DNA of 35,345 bases from DAOUJI01 sp034422875. Its GTDB lineage: Bacteria; Chloroflexota; Dehalococcoidia; Lucifugimonadales; JAGWBF01. Below the pieces are notes generated by a model. That model searched no databases. It was not told the DNA's origin and saw only the letters and a program-made list of their open reading frames with translations. Positions within the stretch are counted from its first letter, which is position 1, and the number at the start of each line of letters is the position of its first letter. The stretch covers positions 1-35,345 of the forward strand of contig DAOUJI010000133.1 of NCBI GenBank assembly GCA_034422875.1, read 5' to 3'. Both the position numbers and the translations under genes were made by a program. Shown piece by piece: positions 15,118-23,814 of the stretch.

Positions 15118-16230
15118 ATGGGAACGATCAAAAGCTTGAGTGGCCTGAGGAACGTTGTTTTCGCGTGCATTCTGACGTTGGCGGCGGTCACGGCAATTGC
15201 CTGCGGCTCCGACCCCACGCCTACCTCCGTTCCGACCCCCACAACTCCTCCGCAGCCCACTTCCACTACAGCGCCGGCTCCTACCGCCGCTCCCACGCCG
15301 GCGCCGACCAATACCCCAGTCCCGCCGGCGGCTACGTCGACTCCGCGGCCTACTTCTGCGCCACAGCCAACCGCCACACCCACGCCGGCGCCTACGTTTA
15401 CACCCACGCCCGCTCCTACCCCTACACCCAGCATATTCCCGCTAACCATAACCGATTCCAACGGTAAAGACTTCGTGTTTGACGCTCCTCCCGAGCGCAT
15501 CATTGTCTATGACGGTGCCGCTGTCGACATCCTGTTCGCCATAGGCCAGGGCCATCGAGTGGCCGGCACCCACGATTTCGTCACATACCCTCCTGAGACC
15601 GCCGACGTGCCCCGTGTGGGGAGCGCTTTCACCATCAACACCGAGGCGATTATCGACCTTGAACCCGACCTGATTTATACGTTCTTCGCCAGCTCTGTCG
15701 AGGCGCTGGAAGCCACGGGCGTCCCCGTGCTTCTGGTTGATTCTCTGAGCAACAACCTTGAAGACTTCATAGAACATTTCAGGCTATGGGGACGCCTCAC
15801 AGACTCCGTGGAGGAAGCGGAAGTCCTGGCGGCTGACATCGAAGCAAGGCTGGAAGCCCTGTCCGAAACACTGGAAGTCGTGCAGAAGAGGCCCAGGCTC
15901 TACTCCCACGGATTCGACTTCTGGACCCCGGGCGGCGACACGCTCCACGGCGACATATTCGAGCTGTTGAGGGTGGACCTGATTACCAAAGACCAGTCGG
16001 GCTGGGCCCAGCTAAGCCCCGAGCAGATATTGGAGAAGGACCCGGAAATCATCGTCACCGACGAGTCCGGCGCACAACAGCTTGCTGAAAACAGCGCCTT
16101 TGACGACGTGAACGCCGTGAAGAACGGTCGCATCATCTTTCCCGAAATGAGCTTCAGCATAGCGGGCACGACGCTGGTCCCGGCCATCGAGGAGATGGCG
16201 GCCTTGCTGCACCCGAACCTGTTCCCATAA
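15118..16230 (+). CDS. btuF: Cobalamin ABC transporter substrate-binding lipoprotein
   Basis: A 370-residue exported protein. A signal peptide with lipobox AIAC (lipidated Cys at residue 29) is followed by a roughly 75-residue linker made almost only of Thr, Pro and Ala, then a type III periplasmic-binding-protein domain (PF01497): DAPPERIIVYDGAAVDILFA, NTEAIIDLEPDLIYTF, SPEQILEKDPEIIVTD and NAVKNGRIIF. The domain also serves iron siderophore and heme uptake; cobalamin is inferred from the riboswitch and the neighbouring permease and ATPase. The long linker suggests a lipoprotein held away from the membrane through a thick wall layer. ATG 15118 has AAGGAG at 15102-15107. It lies 30 bases after the preceding gene and 15 before btuC. 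Confidence 0.88.
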   Translation: MGTIKSLSGLRNVVFACILTLAAVTAIACGSDPTPTSVPTPTTPPQPTSTTAPAPTAAPTPAPTNTPVPPAATSTPRPTSAPQPTATPTPAPTFTPTPAPTPTPSIFPLTITDSNGKDFVFDAPPERIIVYDGAAVDILFAIGQGHRVAGTHDFVTYPPETADVPRVGSAFTINTEAIIDLEPDLIYTFFASSVEALEATGVPVLLVDSLSNNLEDFIEHFRLWGRLTDSVEEAEVLAADIEARLEALSETLEVVQKRPRLYSHGFDFWTPGGDTLHGDIFELLRVDLITKDQSGWAQLSPEQILEKDPEIIVTDESGAQQLAENSAFDDVNAVKNGRIIFPEMSFSIAGTTLVPAIEEMAALLHPNLFP

Positions 16231-16245
16231 GAGGCGTATGAATCC

Positions 16246-17334
16246 ATGAGCTTGCCCATCGCCGGAGACGACAGTGTATGGACCAGGGTGTCCAGGCGGT
16301 CCATCGCCCTAAACTACCCCTGGTGGCGGCTGGGCATGGGGTTGACCGTGGTCCTGGTCATCGCTGTCGTGGCAGGAGGGGTGGGTTCGGTCTACATCCC
16401 GCCCTGGACAGTGGTCCAGATTGTCGCGGACGGACTGCCCTTCGTGGAGATATCGGGAGACTGGGCCGCCAGCCGTGAGACCATCATCTGGGACCTCCGG
16501 TTCCCGCGTATAGCCTTGGCTGCAGTGGTGGGCGCCGCCCTGGCCGTGTCGGGCGCGACTTACCAAGGTCTGTTCAGAAACCCTCTGGCCGACCCCTACT
16601 TCATAGGGGTTGCTTCAGGAGCCGCACTGGGAGCAACCATAGTCCTGATGACGGGGATCCCGGTCTACTACGGCAGCTTCACCGTGCTGCCCATTGCGGC
16701 GGCGGCGGGGGCCATTGGCGCTGTGACGGTGACGTACATGATAGCCAGACGAGCGGGACAGCTTCCCCTGTTGACTCTCATCCTGGCCGGGCTGGCCATT
16801 TCGTCGCTGCTTGGCGCGGTTACAAGCTACATCATCATGAGCAGCGACCCCGATGTGCGGCCTCTGCTGGGATGGCTGCTGGGGGGCTTCACCGGGACCC
16901 AGTGGAACGACGTCTACATGGTGTTGCCTTATATCGTGCCTGCAACAGTGATCATGATGGCATACGGGCGACTGCTGAACATGTTCCAGCTGAATGAAGA
17001 GGAGGCCAAGCACCTTGGCGTGAACGTGGAACGCGCCAAGATCGCTCTCATTGTACTGGCTTCCATCACTGCGGCTGCTGCGGTGTCCGTCAGCGGCATC
17101 ATCGGGTTCGTGGGAATCATTGCTCCCCACACGGTCAGGCTGATTTGGGGCGTAGACCATCGGTTCCTGCTGCCCATGGCCATAATCGTCGGAGCGGGGT
17201 TTATGGTGTTGGCGGACTTGGCGGCTAGGACGGTGGCAAGCCCCACCGAGCTTCCGGTGGGCATCGTCACCGCCTTTTGCGGCGCGCCGTTTTTCCTGTT
17301 CCTTTTGACCCGGACGAAAAGGATAGTCATGTGA
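16246..17334 (+). CDS. btuC: Cobalamin ABC transporter permease (FecCD family)
   Basis: A 362-residue membrane protein with about ten hydrophobic segments, the architecture of BtuC/FecCD permeases. Family motifs include RFPRIALAAVVGAALAVSGA near residue 85, GLFRNPLADPYFIGVASGAALG, EEAKHLGVNVERAK (coupling helix that docks on the ATPase) and GFVGIIAPHTVRLIWG. It forms the channel of the uptake system and works as a dimer with BtuD. The N-terminus has a soluble extension of about 20 residues before the first membrane segment. The stop overlaps the btuD start by four bases (GTGA), indicating coupled translation. Confidence 0.92.
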   Translation: MSLPIAGDDSVWTRVSRRSIALNYPWWRLGMGLTVVLVIAVVAGGVGSVYIPPWTVVQIVADGLPFVEISGDWAASRETIIWDLRFPRIALAAVVGAALAVSGATYQGLFRNPLADPYFIGVASGAALGATIVLMTGIPVYYGSFTVLPIAAAAGAIGAVTVTYMIARRAGQLPLLTLILAGLAISSLLGAVTSYIIMSSDPDVRPLLGWLLGGFTGTQWNDVYMVLPYIVPATVIMMAYGRLLNMFQLNEEEAKHLGVNVERAKIALIVLASITAAAAVSVSGIIGFVGIIAPHTVRLIWGVDHRFLLPMAIIVGAGFMVLADLAARTVASPTELPVGIVTAFCGAPFFLFLLTRTKRIVM

Positions 17335-18191
17335 GCATCGTTGCGGAGAAATCCCGGGTAAAGCACGCAATCCAAGCGGAAGACGTCCATCTCTCCTATG
17401 GGGACAAGCCTATACTGATTGGCGTGGACCTGGAGGTTTCCCAGGGAGAGGTCCTGGGGATCGTCGGCCCCAACGGATCGGGAAAGAGCACCTTCCTCCG
17501 GATCGCCGCCGGCACACTGGTCCCCCAACGGGGCAGAGTGCTCCTCGACGGCGAGGACATGGCCATGCTCAAGCCTAAAGACCGGGCCAGGCTGGTGGCT
17601 GTGGTGCAGCAGAGCCCTGCCGCCCCGCCAGGATTTACGGCGATGGACCTGGTGTTGATGGGCCGCAACCCGCACCTGGGTCTTCTCCAGTGGGAGAGCC
17701 AGTCCGACTACGACACGTGCCGGCGGGTCATGGAGCTCACCGAGACATGGGAGTTCGCAGACCGCCAGGTGTCCACTCTCTCAGGCGGGGAGCTTCAGCG
17801 GGTCTTCATGGCCAGGGCTCTGGCGCAGGAGACTCCGACGCTGCTGTTGGACGAACCTACGGCCCATCTGGACATCAGCTACCAGACTGCAGTCCTTGAC
17901 ATCATAAACCGGGTGCGTCTGCTGTCGGACTTGACTGTGATCGTGGCCATGCACGACCTCACTCTGGCCGCCCAGTATTGCGACCGCATCGCCGTATTGC
18001 ACGGAGGGACAGTGCTGGCGTGTGGAGGACCTGCGGAGACGCTGACCGAAGAGGTGGTCTCCAAGGCCTTTGGAGCGCCCGTGCACATCATTCCCCACCC
18101 TTCAACCGGTACTCCGGTGGTCCTTCCCATGGGACAATCGGTGAGCGTAAAAGAAGAAGCCCGCTCCCGTATCAACGGAAGCGGGCCCTAG
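17331..18191 (+). CDS. btuD: Cobalamin ABC transporter ATP-binding protein
   Basis: A 286-residue ABC ATPase. Walker A GPNGSGKS is at 46-53, the Q-loop at VVQQSPAAPPGF, the signature LSGGE at 150-154, Walker B LLLDE at 171-175, and the switch histidine at 208 (MHD). It powers BtuC. The start is GTG at 17331, overlapping the btuC stop, with AAGGA upstream; an open extension to 17277 begins with TTG inside btuC and is not needed. The C-terminal 40 residues go beyond the usual ATPase core. The last codons lie in a hairpin that appears to terminate the convergent LLM gene. Confidence 0.93.
   Translation: MSIVAEKSRVKHAIQAEDVHLSYGDKPILIGVDLEVSQGEVLGIVGPNGSGKSTFLRIAAGTLVPQRGRVLLDGEDMAMLKPKDRARLVAVVQQSPAAPPGFTAMDLVLMGRNPHLGLLQWESQSDYDTCRRVMELTETWEFADRQVSTLSGGELQRVFMARALAQETPTLLLDEPTAHLDISYQTAVLDIINRVRLLSDLTVIVAMHDLTLAAQYCDRIAVLHGGTVLACGGPAETLTEEVVSKAFGAPVHIIPHPSTGTPVVLPMGQSVSVKEEARSRINGSGP
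18149..18186 (-). terminator. Intrinsic terminator of the LLM gene, inside the end of btuD
   Basis: GCCCGCT (18159-18165) pairs with AGCGGGC (18180-18186), extended by CCGT/ACGG across one mismatch, with a four-base loop. Read on the minus strand, the hairpin is followed by TTCTTCTTTT (18149-18158). It therefore fits leftward transcription coming from the LLM gene. There is no T tract on the plus side. Confidence 0.55.
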
Positions 18192-18275
18192 CGCGCGACT
18201 CAATTCTCACCCGCCCCATGCCTCCCCAGTAGGGGGCGGTGAATCGTTGAAGGCCCTGGCCGGGACTGGCCTGTT

Positions 18276-19364
18276 CTAGACCCTGGCCGGGGCCTCCTTG
18301 AAGTGAGGCATCACTTTCGTGGCGAACATCTCCAGCGACCGCTTGGTCTTGTCGTGGGGCAGGCCCGGGAAACCGAAGTTGGAGAAGATGTGGTCGATTC
18401 CGGCGTCCTTAACAGCCTGCATGGCCTCTATCACCATGTCGGGGGTGCCCCGTAGGGGCGGAAGCCCGGCGTGCCCTGGGTCGTCCCTGCGCTCTCGGTC
18501 ACGCTGTCTTCCTGCCCAGGCCTCGTAGCCCGGAGGCAGGTTGCCGTTCTTGTCCGTGGGCATGCCGACCGGATTCCCGGAAGCCCCTGTGGCCTTCAGG
18601 ATGCGCCATGCGAAGTCGTCCAGCCCGATGGGGTCCCTGTCGGCCTCCTCTTTGGTGGGAGCCACGTAGATGTTCTTGGACATGGGCGGAGATAAATGCT
18701 CGTGGGGGTGGCCGAACTCGTCCATCTTGTCCCGCCACAGCTTCAGCGTGTCCGGCGCCTGTCCCAGGATGTCCGTCGGACCGCCCAGTATGGGCTGGAT
18801 CTGGCGGCTGGCGGCCCACTCTATGGTGGCCGGGCTGGTGCTTACGGCGACGTACATCGGAGGGTGAGGCTTTTGTACGGGCTTGGGTATCACCCAGATG
18901 TCGTCCACGTGGGTGAACTTGCCGTGGAAGGTGAGGGTTTCCTCGGTCCAGCTTTTCTGGATAATGTCCACCGACTCCCTGAACCGTTCGCGGGAGGTGG
19001 TGATGTCCACTCCCATGCCGTCGAATTCCTGACGCTGGTAGCCAGACCCCACACCGAACTCTATGCGCCCTTCGGAAATGACGTCCAGCATGGCCATCTC
19101 TTCGGCTACGTGTATGGGATTGTGAAGGGGCAGCACCACAACCGCTGTGCCGATTCGCAGCCTTTTTGTCTTGGCAGCCACGGCGCCGGCGAATGAGAAG
19201 AATCCCGACAACAATCCGTGCCTGGAGAACCGGTGCTCTCCCAGCCAGACTTCGTCCAGGCCCAGCTCGTCGGCCATCTCGATGATTTCCAGGGCCTCGT
19301 TAAGCGCCCTTTCCTGGGATACGCTCTCGTGCCAGGGAACAATCGTAAATACACCGAACTTCAT
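18276..19364 (-). CDS. LLM-class (bacterial-luciferase-like) flavin/F420-dependent oxidoreductase
   Basis: A 362-residue TIM-barrel protein of the luciferase-like monooxygenase family. Signature segments are MADELGLDEVWLGEHRFSRHG, KTKRLRIGTAVVVLPLHNPI, AEEMAMLDVISEGRIEFGVG and SGYQRQEFDGMG. The family uses reduced FMN or coenzyme F420 to oxidise or hydroxylate organic compounds; Chloroflexota, especially SAR202, carry many such paralogues. Cofactor and substrate are not decided by the sequence. ATG 19362-19364 is preceded by GAAGG and, 34 bases upstream, by a TATAAT box. A long open extension upstream (to 19457) crosses that box and is rejected. It appears monocistronic, with a terminator inside the convergent btuD. 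Confidence 0.85.
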   Translation of the reverse strand: MKFGVFTIVPWHESVSQERALNEALEIIEMADELGLDEVWLGEHRFSRHGLLSGFFSFAGAVAAKTKRLRIGTAVVVLPLHNPIHVAEEMAMLDVISEGRIEFGVGSGYQRQEFDGMGVDITTSRERFRESVDIIQKSWTEETLTFHGKFTHVDDIWVIPKPVQKPHPPMYVAVSTSPATIEWAASRQIQPILGGPTDILGQAPDTLKLWRDKMDEFGHPHEHLSPPMSKNIYVAPTKEEADRDPIGLDDFAWRILKATGASGNPVGMPTDKNGNLPPGYEAWAGRQRDRERRDDPGHAGLPPLRGTPDMVIEAMQAVKDAGIDHIFSNFGFPGLPHDKTKRSLEMFATKVMPHFKEAPARV

Positions 19365-19397
19365 GGTTGCACCTTCCCGTCGTTGATGACCGACTCT

Positions 19398-19403
19398 ATT
19401 ATA
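19398..19403 (-). promoter_or_regulatory. Candidate -10 box of the LLM gene
   Basis: A perfect TATAAT on the minus strand, placing a transcription start near 19391 and a leader of about 27 bases. No recognisable -35 hexamer lies 16-18 bases upstream, so either an activator is used or the match is partly fortuitous. Confidence 0.4.
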
Positions 19404-19485
19404 TCCCAAATCCAACCAGTGCGCCGGGTGTAGCCGACCAGTGAATGTCCACCGCAATTAACTATGTACTGCCAACGAAATATTG

Positions 19486-19513
19486 TTGAAGTGGCCGCAT
19501 GACTCAGTACAAT
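19486..19513 (+). promoter_or_regulatory. Candidate promoter of the pentapeptide-FRG gene
   Basis: TTGAAG (19486-19491) and TACAAT (19508-19513) are separated by 16 bases. The predicted start near 19520 leaves about 20 bases before the ATG at 19540, which supports that start over an upstream TTG at 19483. Confidence 0.45.
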
Positions 19514-19539
19514 TGCAAAAACGGGAAGCGAGGGTCCTA

Positions 19540-21069
19540 ATGGCGAACCATTACCATGTTGCATGGCTTCTGGAAGGAGTGAAGTCTTGGAACGAGCGCA
19601 GGGAAAGTAGCTTCTTCACCCCGGATTTTAGCGGGGAGAACATTCAAGTATATCTATTCGACCCGAATTCAACTCCGATGGTGCGGAAGCCGCTTGATAA
19701 TGCAAATCTCTTAGATGCAGACTTCACTAATGCCAACCTCCATAGTGTAAGCCTTGTCGGTGCCGACTTATCAAACGCAAATCTAACCAATGCCGATTTG
19801 CAAAACGCCAATTTGACCAAAGCCAACTTACAGGAAGCGAACCTAACCGGAGCCCATTTACTCTATTCCAACTTAACCGACGCGAACCTCAAACTAGCCG
19901 AACTCACCAAGGCAAACCTTATGAGAGCTAACCTTACCAAAGCAAGCCTTTGGCAGGCTAATCTTACTGATGCAACCCTCTGGGGAGCTGATCTTACCGG
20001 TGCAGGACTTAGAGAGACTAACCTCGACAACACTAACCTCGACCGAAGCATACTTACCGGAGCAGACCTTCTAGATTGGAAGGGACTTTCTTACAATGAT
20101 ACCGAATGGACTGATCTTTGGGGAGCAAGCTTGGCAGGCGCGGAGCTCTGGGAAGCGTCTCTCTACCCGTGGACGGACCCGTCGAACGACCAACTTCAAG
20201 AGGGGCCAAAGCCCATTAGCTCGATTGAAGAACTAATGGGAGCAATAAGAGAGGTTGTGAGTTATCGTACTGAGACTTTGCTCTATTTTCGGGGTGAGAG
20301 TCAATCGGCATGGGATTTGGAACCTTCCGTGATGAGGGATGATCTTATAGCTTTAGAGAAGGAGATGTTAGATGACCTTCTGTCACGACGGCCTGAAGAA
20401 TTCAGCGGAATGAACTCAGCCCTCGCCCAATGGGTGCTGGCCCAGCATCATGGTCTCCGGACACGCTTCCTTGATGTTACAAAAAATCCGCTAGTTGCTC
20501 TGTTTCATGCCTGTGAAGACGGACCGACAAAGGACGGTCGAATCCATATCTTTGCTACACCCAAAAGTCTCGTCAAGTCATTCAACAGTGATACCGTCAG
20601 CGTCATCACCAACTTCGCTAAGTTGTCACAGCACGACCAGGAAGCTCTCCTGACTAAACTCGAATGTTCGTGCCATACTGAACGGATCGGCTCAAGCGAA
20701 TACCGAGAAGCTAAACGTCGATTGTATCAGCTGATCCGACGAGAGAAGCCTTATTTTGACGAGCGTATTGATCCAAGGGATTTGTACCGGGTTTTTGTCG
20801 TCGAGCCGCAACAGTCTTCCGAGCGCATCCGTGCCCAGGCGAGTGCCTTCCTGATGTCGGCCTTCCACAAACGGTTCGAGCGGAACGAAATATTGGAGTG
20901 GAACGGAAACATACCAGTCTATGCCCACTACACCCTAGTCATACCCGCAGATGCCAAATTGAATATTATTCGTAGTCTAGAACTGCTGAACGTTACACGA
21001 GAAACCCTTTTCCCCGGTCTCGACTCCTCCGCCAAGGCAGTTGTTGAACGCTACCGTCCTCAACAGTGA
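19540..21069 (+). CDS. Pentapeptide-repeat protein fused to an FRG domain
   Basis: A 509-residue protein in three parts. Residues 1-50 are non-repetitive. Residues about 50-200 are tandem pentapeptide repeats of the A(D/N)LXX type (NANLTNADLQNANLTKANLQ and similar), which fold as a right-handed square beta-helix. Residues about 220-420 form an FRG domain: the name-giving FRG at 250-252 within LLYFRGESQSAW, and QHHGLRTRFLDVTKNP at 302-317. The function of FRG domains is not established; pentapeptide helices in Qnr/MfpA mimic DNA. The gene is visibly richer in A and T than its neighbours and has no functional partner nearby, which suggests horizontal acquisition. ATG 19540 has GAGG seven bases upstream. 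No signal peptide or membrane segment is seen, so it is probably cytosolic. Confidence 0.88.
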   Translation: MANHYHVAWLLEGVKSWNERRESSFFTPDFSGENIQVYLFDPNSTPMVRKPLDNANLLDADFTNANLHSVSLVGADLSNANLTNADLQNANLTKANLQEANLTGAHLLYSNLTDANLKLAELTKANLMRANLTKASLWQANLTDATLWGADLTGAGLRETNLDNTNLDRSILTGADLLDWKGLSYNDTEWTDLWGASLAGAELWEASLYPWTDPSNDQLQEGPKPISSIEELMGAIREVVSYRTETLLYFRGESQSAWDLEPSVMRDDLIALEKEMLDDLLSRRPEEFSGMNSALAQWVLAQHHGLRTRFLDVTKNPLVALFHACEDGPTKDGRIHIFATPKSLVKSFNSDTVSVITNFAKLSQHDQEALLTKLECSCHTERIGSSEYREAKRRLYQLIRREKPYFDERIDPRDLYRVFVVEPQQSSERIRAQASAFLMSAFHKRFERNEILEWNGNIPVYAHYTLVIPADAKLNIIRSLELLNVTRETLFPGLDSSAKAVVERYRPQQ

Positions 21070-21146
21070 CCGTTACTTCTACAATTCCGGCTCTCGTAAT
21101 GGCCGGATCCCGAAGACAACTTCAGCCTTGGAATCTAGGTCAGAAA

Positions 21147-23597
21147 TCATCTTTGGGTTTTCACCCACAACCGCTGGCCGTCGGTGGTGAACTCCACGTC
21201 GCCGTGTTCGGAGGTCAGATACGTGAGTTCCCGGCCCGGCATTTCGTCCAGCCTGGCGATGACATCGGCGTGGGGGTGTCCGAAACGATTGTCGGCTCCT
21301 ACGGACACCACCGCCGCCGCCGGGTTTACAGTTCGTAGGAAAGCTGAGGTGGTGGACGTGCGGCTTCCGTGGTGGGCCACTTTCAGAGCCGAGCTTCTCA
21401 GATTGGCGCCTGATGCAGCCAGCTCCAGTTCGGCCTCCTCCTCTATGTCCGCGGCCAGCAGGAAGCTCACCTCGCCGTAAACCAGGCGCAGTACGATACC
21501 GTTGTTGTTGTCTGCAGACCCCGGGGCCACTATCGCCCCGGATGGCGGCCCCAATACCTCCATAACCGCTCCGCCTCCCAGGTCAATGAGCTGTCCCCGC
21601 GCCGCAGTGGGAGCCTCTGCGGCGCCGGACTTGGACAACTCCTGACGCCATGCCTTGTAGAGCGCGTCGTCGGAAGGCACGCCGTTTTCAATCACCTGCT
21701 CCACGTCATATCGCTTGACCACTTCCGTGAGCCCTCCGAAGTGGTCCAGGTCGGCATGGGTAAGGACAACTATGTCCAACCGGCGGTCCCAGAAGGGGAG
21801 CGCCCGTCCCAGCCCGTCAATAGCGGTCCCTGGCCCGGCGCCTCCGTCTATGAGAGCCCTGGCGCCCGACGGAGCTTGCACCAGGATGGCATCCCCCTGG
21901 CCCACATCCATGATTCGGACGCGCAGCATATCGTCGGACCGGGACACCAGCCCATACCACAGTCCTCCGGCCAATACTGACAGAGCCAATACCGTGATGA
22001 GGAGAGTTGGGGCTAGTCCTGAAGCCTGCGCCGAGACCGGTCCCGGTGGGGCAGGAGACGGTCTGCTTCTAATCCGGTCCAAGAGCTTGGCCACGTTAAC
22101 TCGACGATTGGACAGACCCACAACCACCCCTGCCAGGATTCCATAGTAAGCCCACACCAGCAGCCCGGAGAACTCAGGAACGGGCACGGCTGAACCGGGA
22201 ATCTTCGAGGCGATGCCCACCGCCTGAAGCAAGTACTCCAAAGGCGCCCACGCTATCCATCCCAGGGCCTCACCCAGGCCGTCGTTGATTAGGCCTCCGA
22301 CTGCCGCAGCTCCGGACATCACCAGTATCAGGGGAAGGAAGGGAAGCGTGATAAGAGTGACTAGAATCCCCAATGTGGGGACCTGCTGGAAGTTGAATGC
22401 GACCAGGGGCAGTGTGGCAACGGTAGCGGCCAAGGACACGGCCATCGCTGCTGTTGCGGCTCGTCGAACATTCGCCTTGATTCCCTGGCCCGTAGAATCT
22501 CCGGTCACTCCGGGGATGTCCAGGGAGAGGAGGACGGCTATTCCTGCCATGGCCGCAAAGCTTAGATGGAACGAGGTCTGCTTGATTACACCCGGGTCCA
22601 CGGCTGTCATTACGACGGCGGCCAACGCCAACGGAGGAATGGCGTTTCTGGACCGCCCCAAACCCAACGCTGCCAGATAGACCGTGCCCATAATCGCCGC
22701 CCGCTCCGCCGATGGGGGCAGCCCCGCTATCAGAGCGTAGACCCATATAGCGGCAGCCGCCAGGACCAGGTGGATATTCCATCTGCGCCCGAACAGCCAG
22801 GTCCCCAACCAGATGGCCATGACTAGAATGACACCCACGTGAAGTCCGGATATAGCCAGCATGTGGGACGTCCCGGATATCCGGAACCGGTCTTCCACGT
22901 CCTGGTTGAGGCGACTCCTGACCCCCAGCAGAAGGGTTTTGGACACCCCCCCGTGAGGTTCGGGCAGTGACGCATCGAGGCTCTTCGCCAGCTCATGGCG
23001 GATGTCGAGAAGCCTTGCTTTGACGGGGTTGCCGCCGCCCTCGCTAATGAACTGGACATCAGGCCGGTACATCGTCCAGTGGATGCCCTGGTTGGCTAGA
23101 TATGTGGGATAGTCGAAGTCCTCGAAAGGCTCCGGCTCAACCAGGGAGCCGGTAAGCTGCAGCCCGTCGCCGTATTTGAAATAGGGCGCCTCCCGGGTTT
23201 GGACCAGCTCGTCGGGCGGGGCAACCAATACTCTGACCCGGTCTCTCTGGGGCTCCCAGCCAACGCCTGCATCAACTTGTTCGACGGCGAAGTCGAATCG
23301 CACTCCCATTGAGGAAGGAGTGGGGTCGCTGATTACCGTTCCCTGGACGGCAACGGGGTCCGGCCCAGTATCCAAGCTGGGCGTGGCGCCGGACAAGTCA
23401 CCCCGTATCGCTCCCAGCAGCGCTACGCCCGCGAGGAGCGCCACTGGGATAGTCGCAGGCATCCGTTGGACGGCCAGCGCGACGCCCCCGGAGGCGGCGG
23501 CCACCGTGAGCAATCCGAGAGCGGACAATGGGAGGTCCGTCTCCATGCCCAGGAAGAGCCCAGCCAGCCAAGCCGCCGCCAGATATGACAGTTTCAA
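21147..23597 (-). CDS. comEC: ComEC/Rec2-family DNA uptake channel with metallo-beta-lactamase domain
   Basis: A full-length 816-residue protein with all three parts: an N-terminal DUF4131 region with membrane segments and a soluble OB-like part (about 1-230), the competence membrane domain with about eight helices (230-510; SHMLAISGLHVGVI is the family hallmark), and a C-terminal metallo-beta-lactamase domain. The latter has MDVGQGDAILVQAPSGARALIDGG, the metal site HADLDH (H614, D616, D618, H619) and AHHGS. ComEC imports single-stranded DNA in natural transformation. The start is TTG at 23595-23597 with only a weak AGG upstream, so the exact start is uncertain. Other competence genes are not in the window. 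Confidence 0.93.
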   Translation of the reverse strand: MKLSYLAAAWLAGLFLGMETDLPLSALGLLTVAAASGGVALAVQRMPATIPVALLAGVALLGAIRGDLSGATPSLDTGPDPVAVQGTVISDPTPSSMGVRFDFAVEQVDAGVGWEPQRDRVRVLVAPPDELVQTREAPYFKYGDGLQLTGSLVEPEPFEDFDYPTYLANQGIHWTMYRPDVQFISEGGGNPVKARLLDIRHELAKSLDASLPEPHGGVSKTLLLGVRSRLNQDVEDRFRISGTSHMLAISGLHVGVILVMAIWLGTWLFGRRWNIHLVLAAAAIWVYALIAGLPPSAERAAIMGTVYLAALGLGRSRNAIPPLALAAVVMTAVDPGVIKQTSFHLSFAAMAGIAVLLSLDIPGVTGDSTGQGIKANVRRAATAAMAVSLAATVATLPLVAFNFQQVPTLGILVTLITLPFLPLILVMSGAAAVGGLINDGLGEALGWIAWAPLEYLLQAVGIASKIPGSAVPVPEFSGLLVWAYYGILAGVVVGLSNRRVNVAKLLDRIRSRPSPAPPGPVSAQASGLAPTLLITVLALSVLAGGLWYGLVSRSDDMLRVRIMDVGQGDAILVQAPSGARALIDGGAGPGTAIDGLGRALPFWDRRLDIVVLTHADLDHFGGLTEVVKRYDVEQVIENGVPSDDALYKAWRQELSKSGAAEAPTAARGQLIDLGGGAVMEVLGPPSGAIVAPGSADNNNGIVLRLVYGEVSFLLAADIEEEAELELAASGANLRSSALKVAHHGSRTSTTSAFLRTVNPAAAVVSVGADNRFGHPHADVIARLDEMPGRELTYLTSEHGDVEFTTDGQRLWVKTQR

Positions 23598-23814
23598 TGA
23601 ACGATTGCCTATATCGAATAATTATGTTGATGTTAATCATATCTACGCTCCAGCGCCACCGTTGGCCCGTCCATCCTTCGATTGCTCCCCAATTATGGCC
23701 TGTGTTTCGGGTATAGCCGCCCATACTATGGTATAAATACCAACGGCAATTCCAAGGACATTGTCTTACCCGCGCATTCTTTGCGTTTGTCAGAAGGGCG
23801 GGGTGTAATCTAGG

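Noticed and set aside
15211..15435. Low-complexity C/A-rich DNA that could be a microsatellite
   Set aside because: It is in frame and encodes the Thr/Pro linker of the BtuF lipoprotein.
17277..17330. Upstream TTG start for btuD
   Set aside because: It lies within btuC coding sequence; the GTG at 17331 gives the usual four-base overlap with the btuC stop and has AAGGA upstream.
19690..20080. Periodic short DNA repeats that could suggest a CRISPR or satellite
   Set aside because: The 15-base period and protein-level A(D/N)LXX pattern are explained by pentapeptide repeats in an open frame; there are no spacers.
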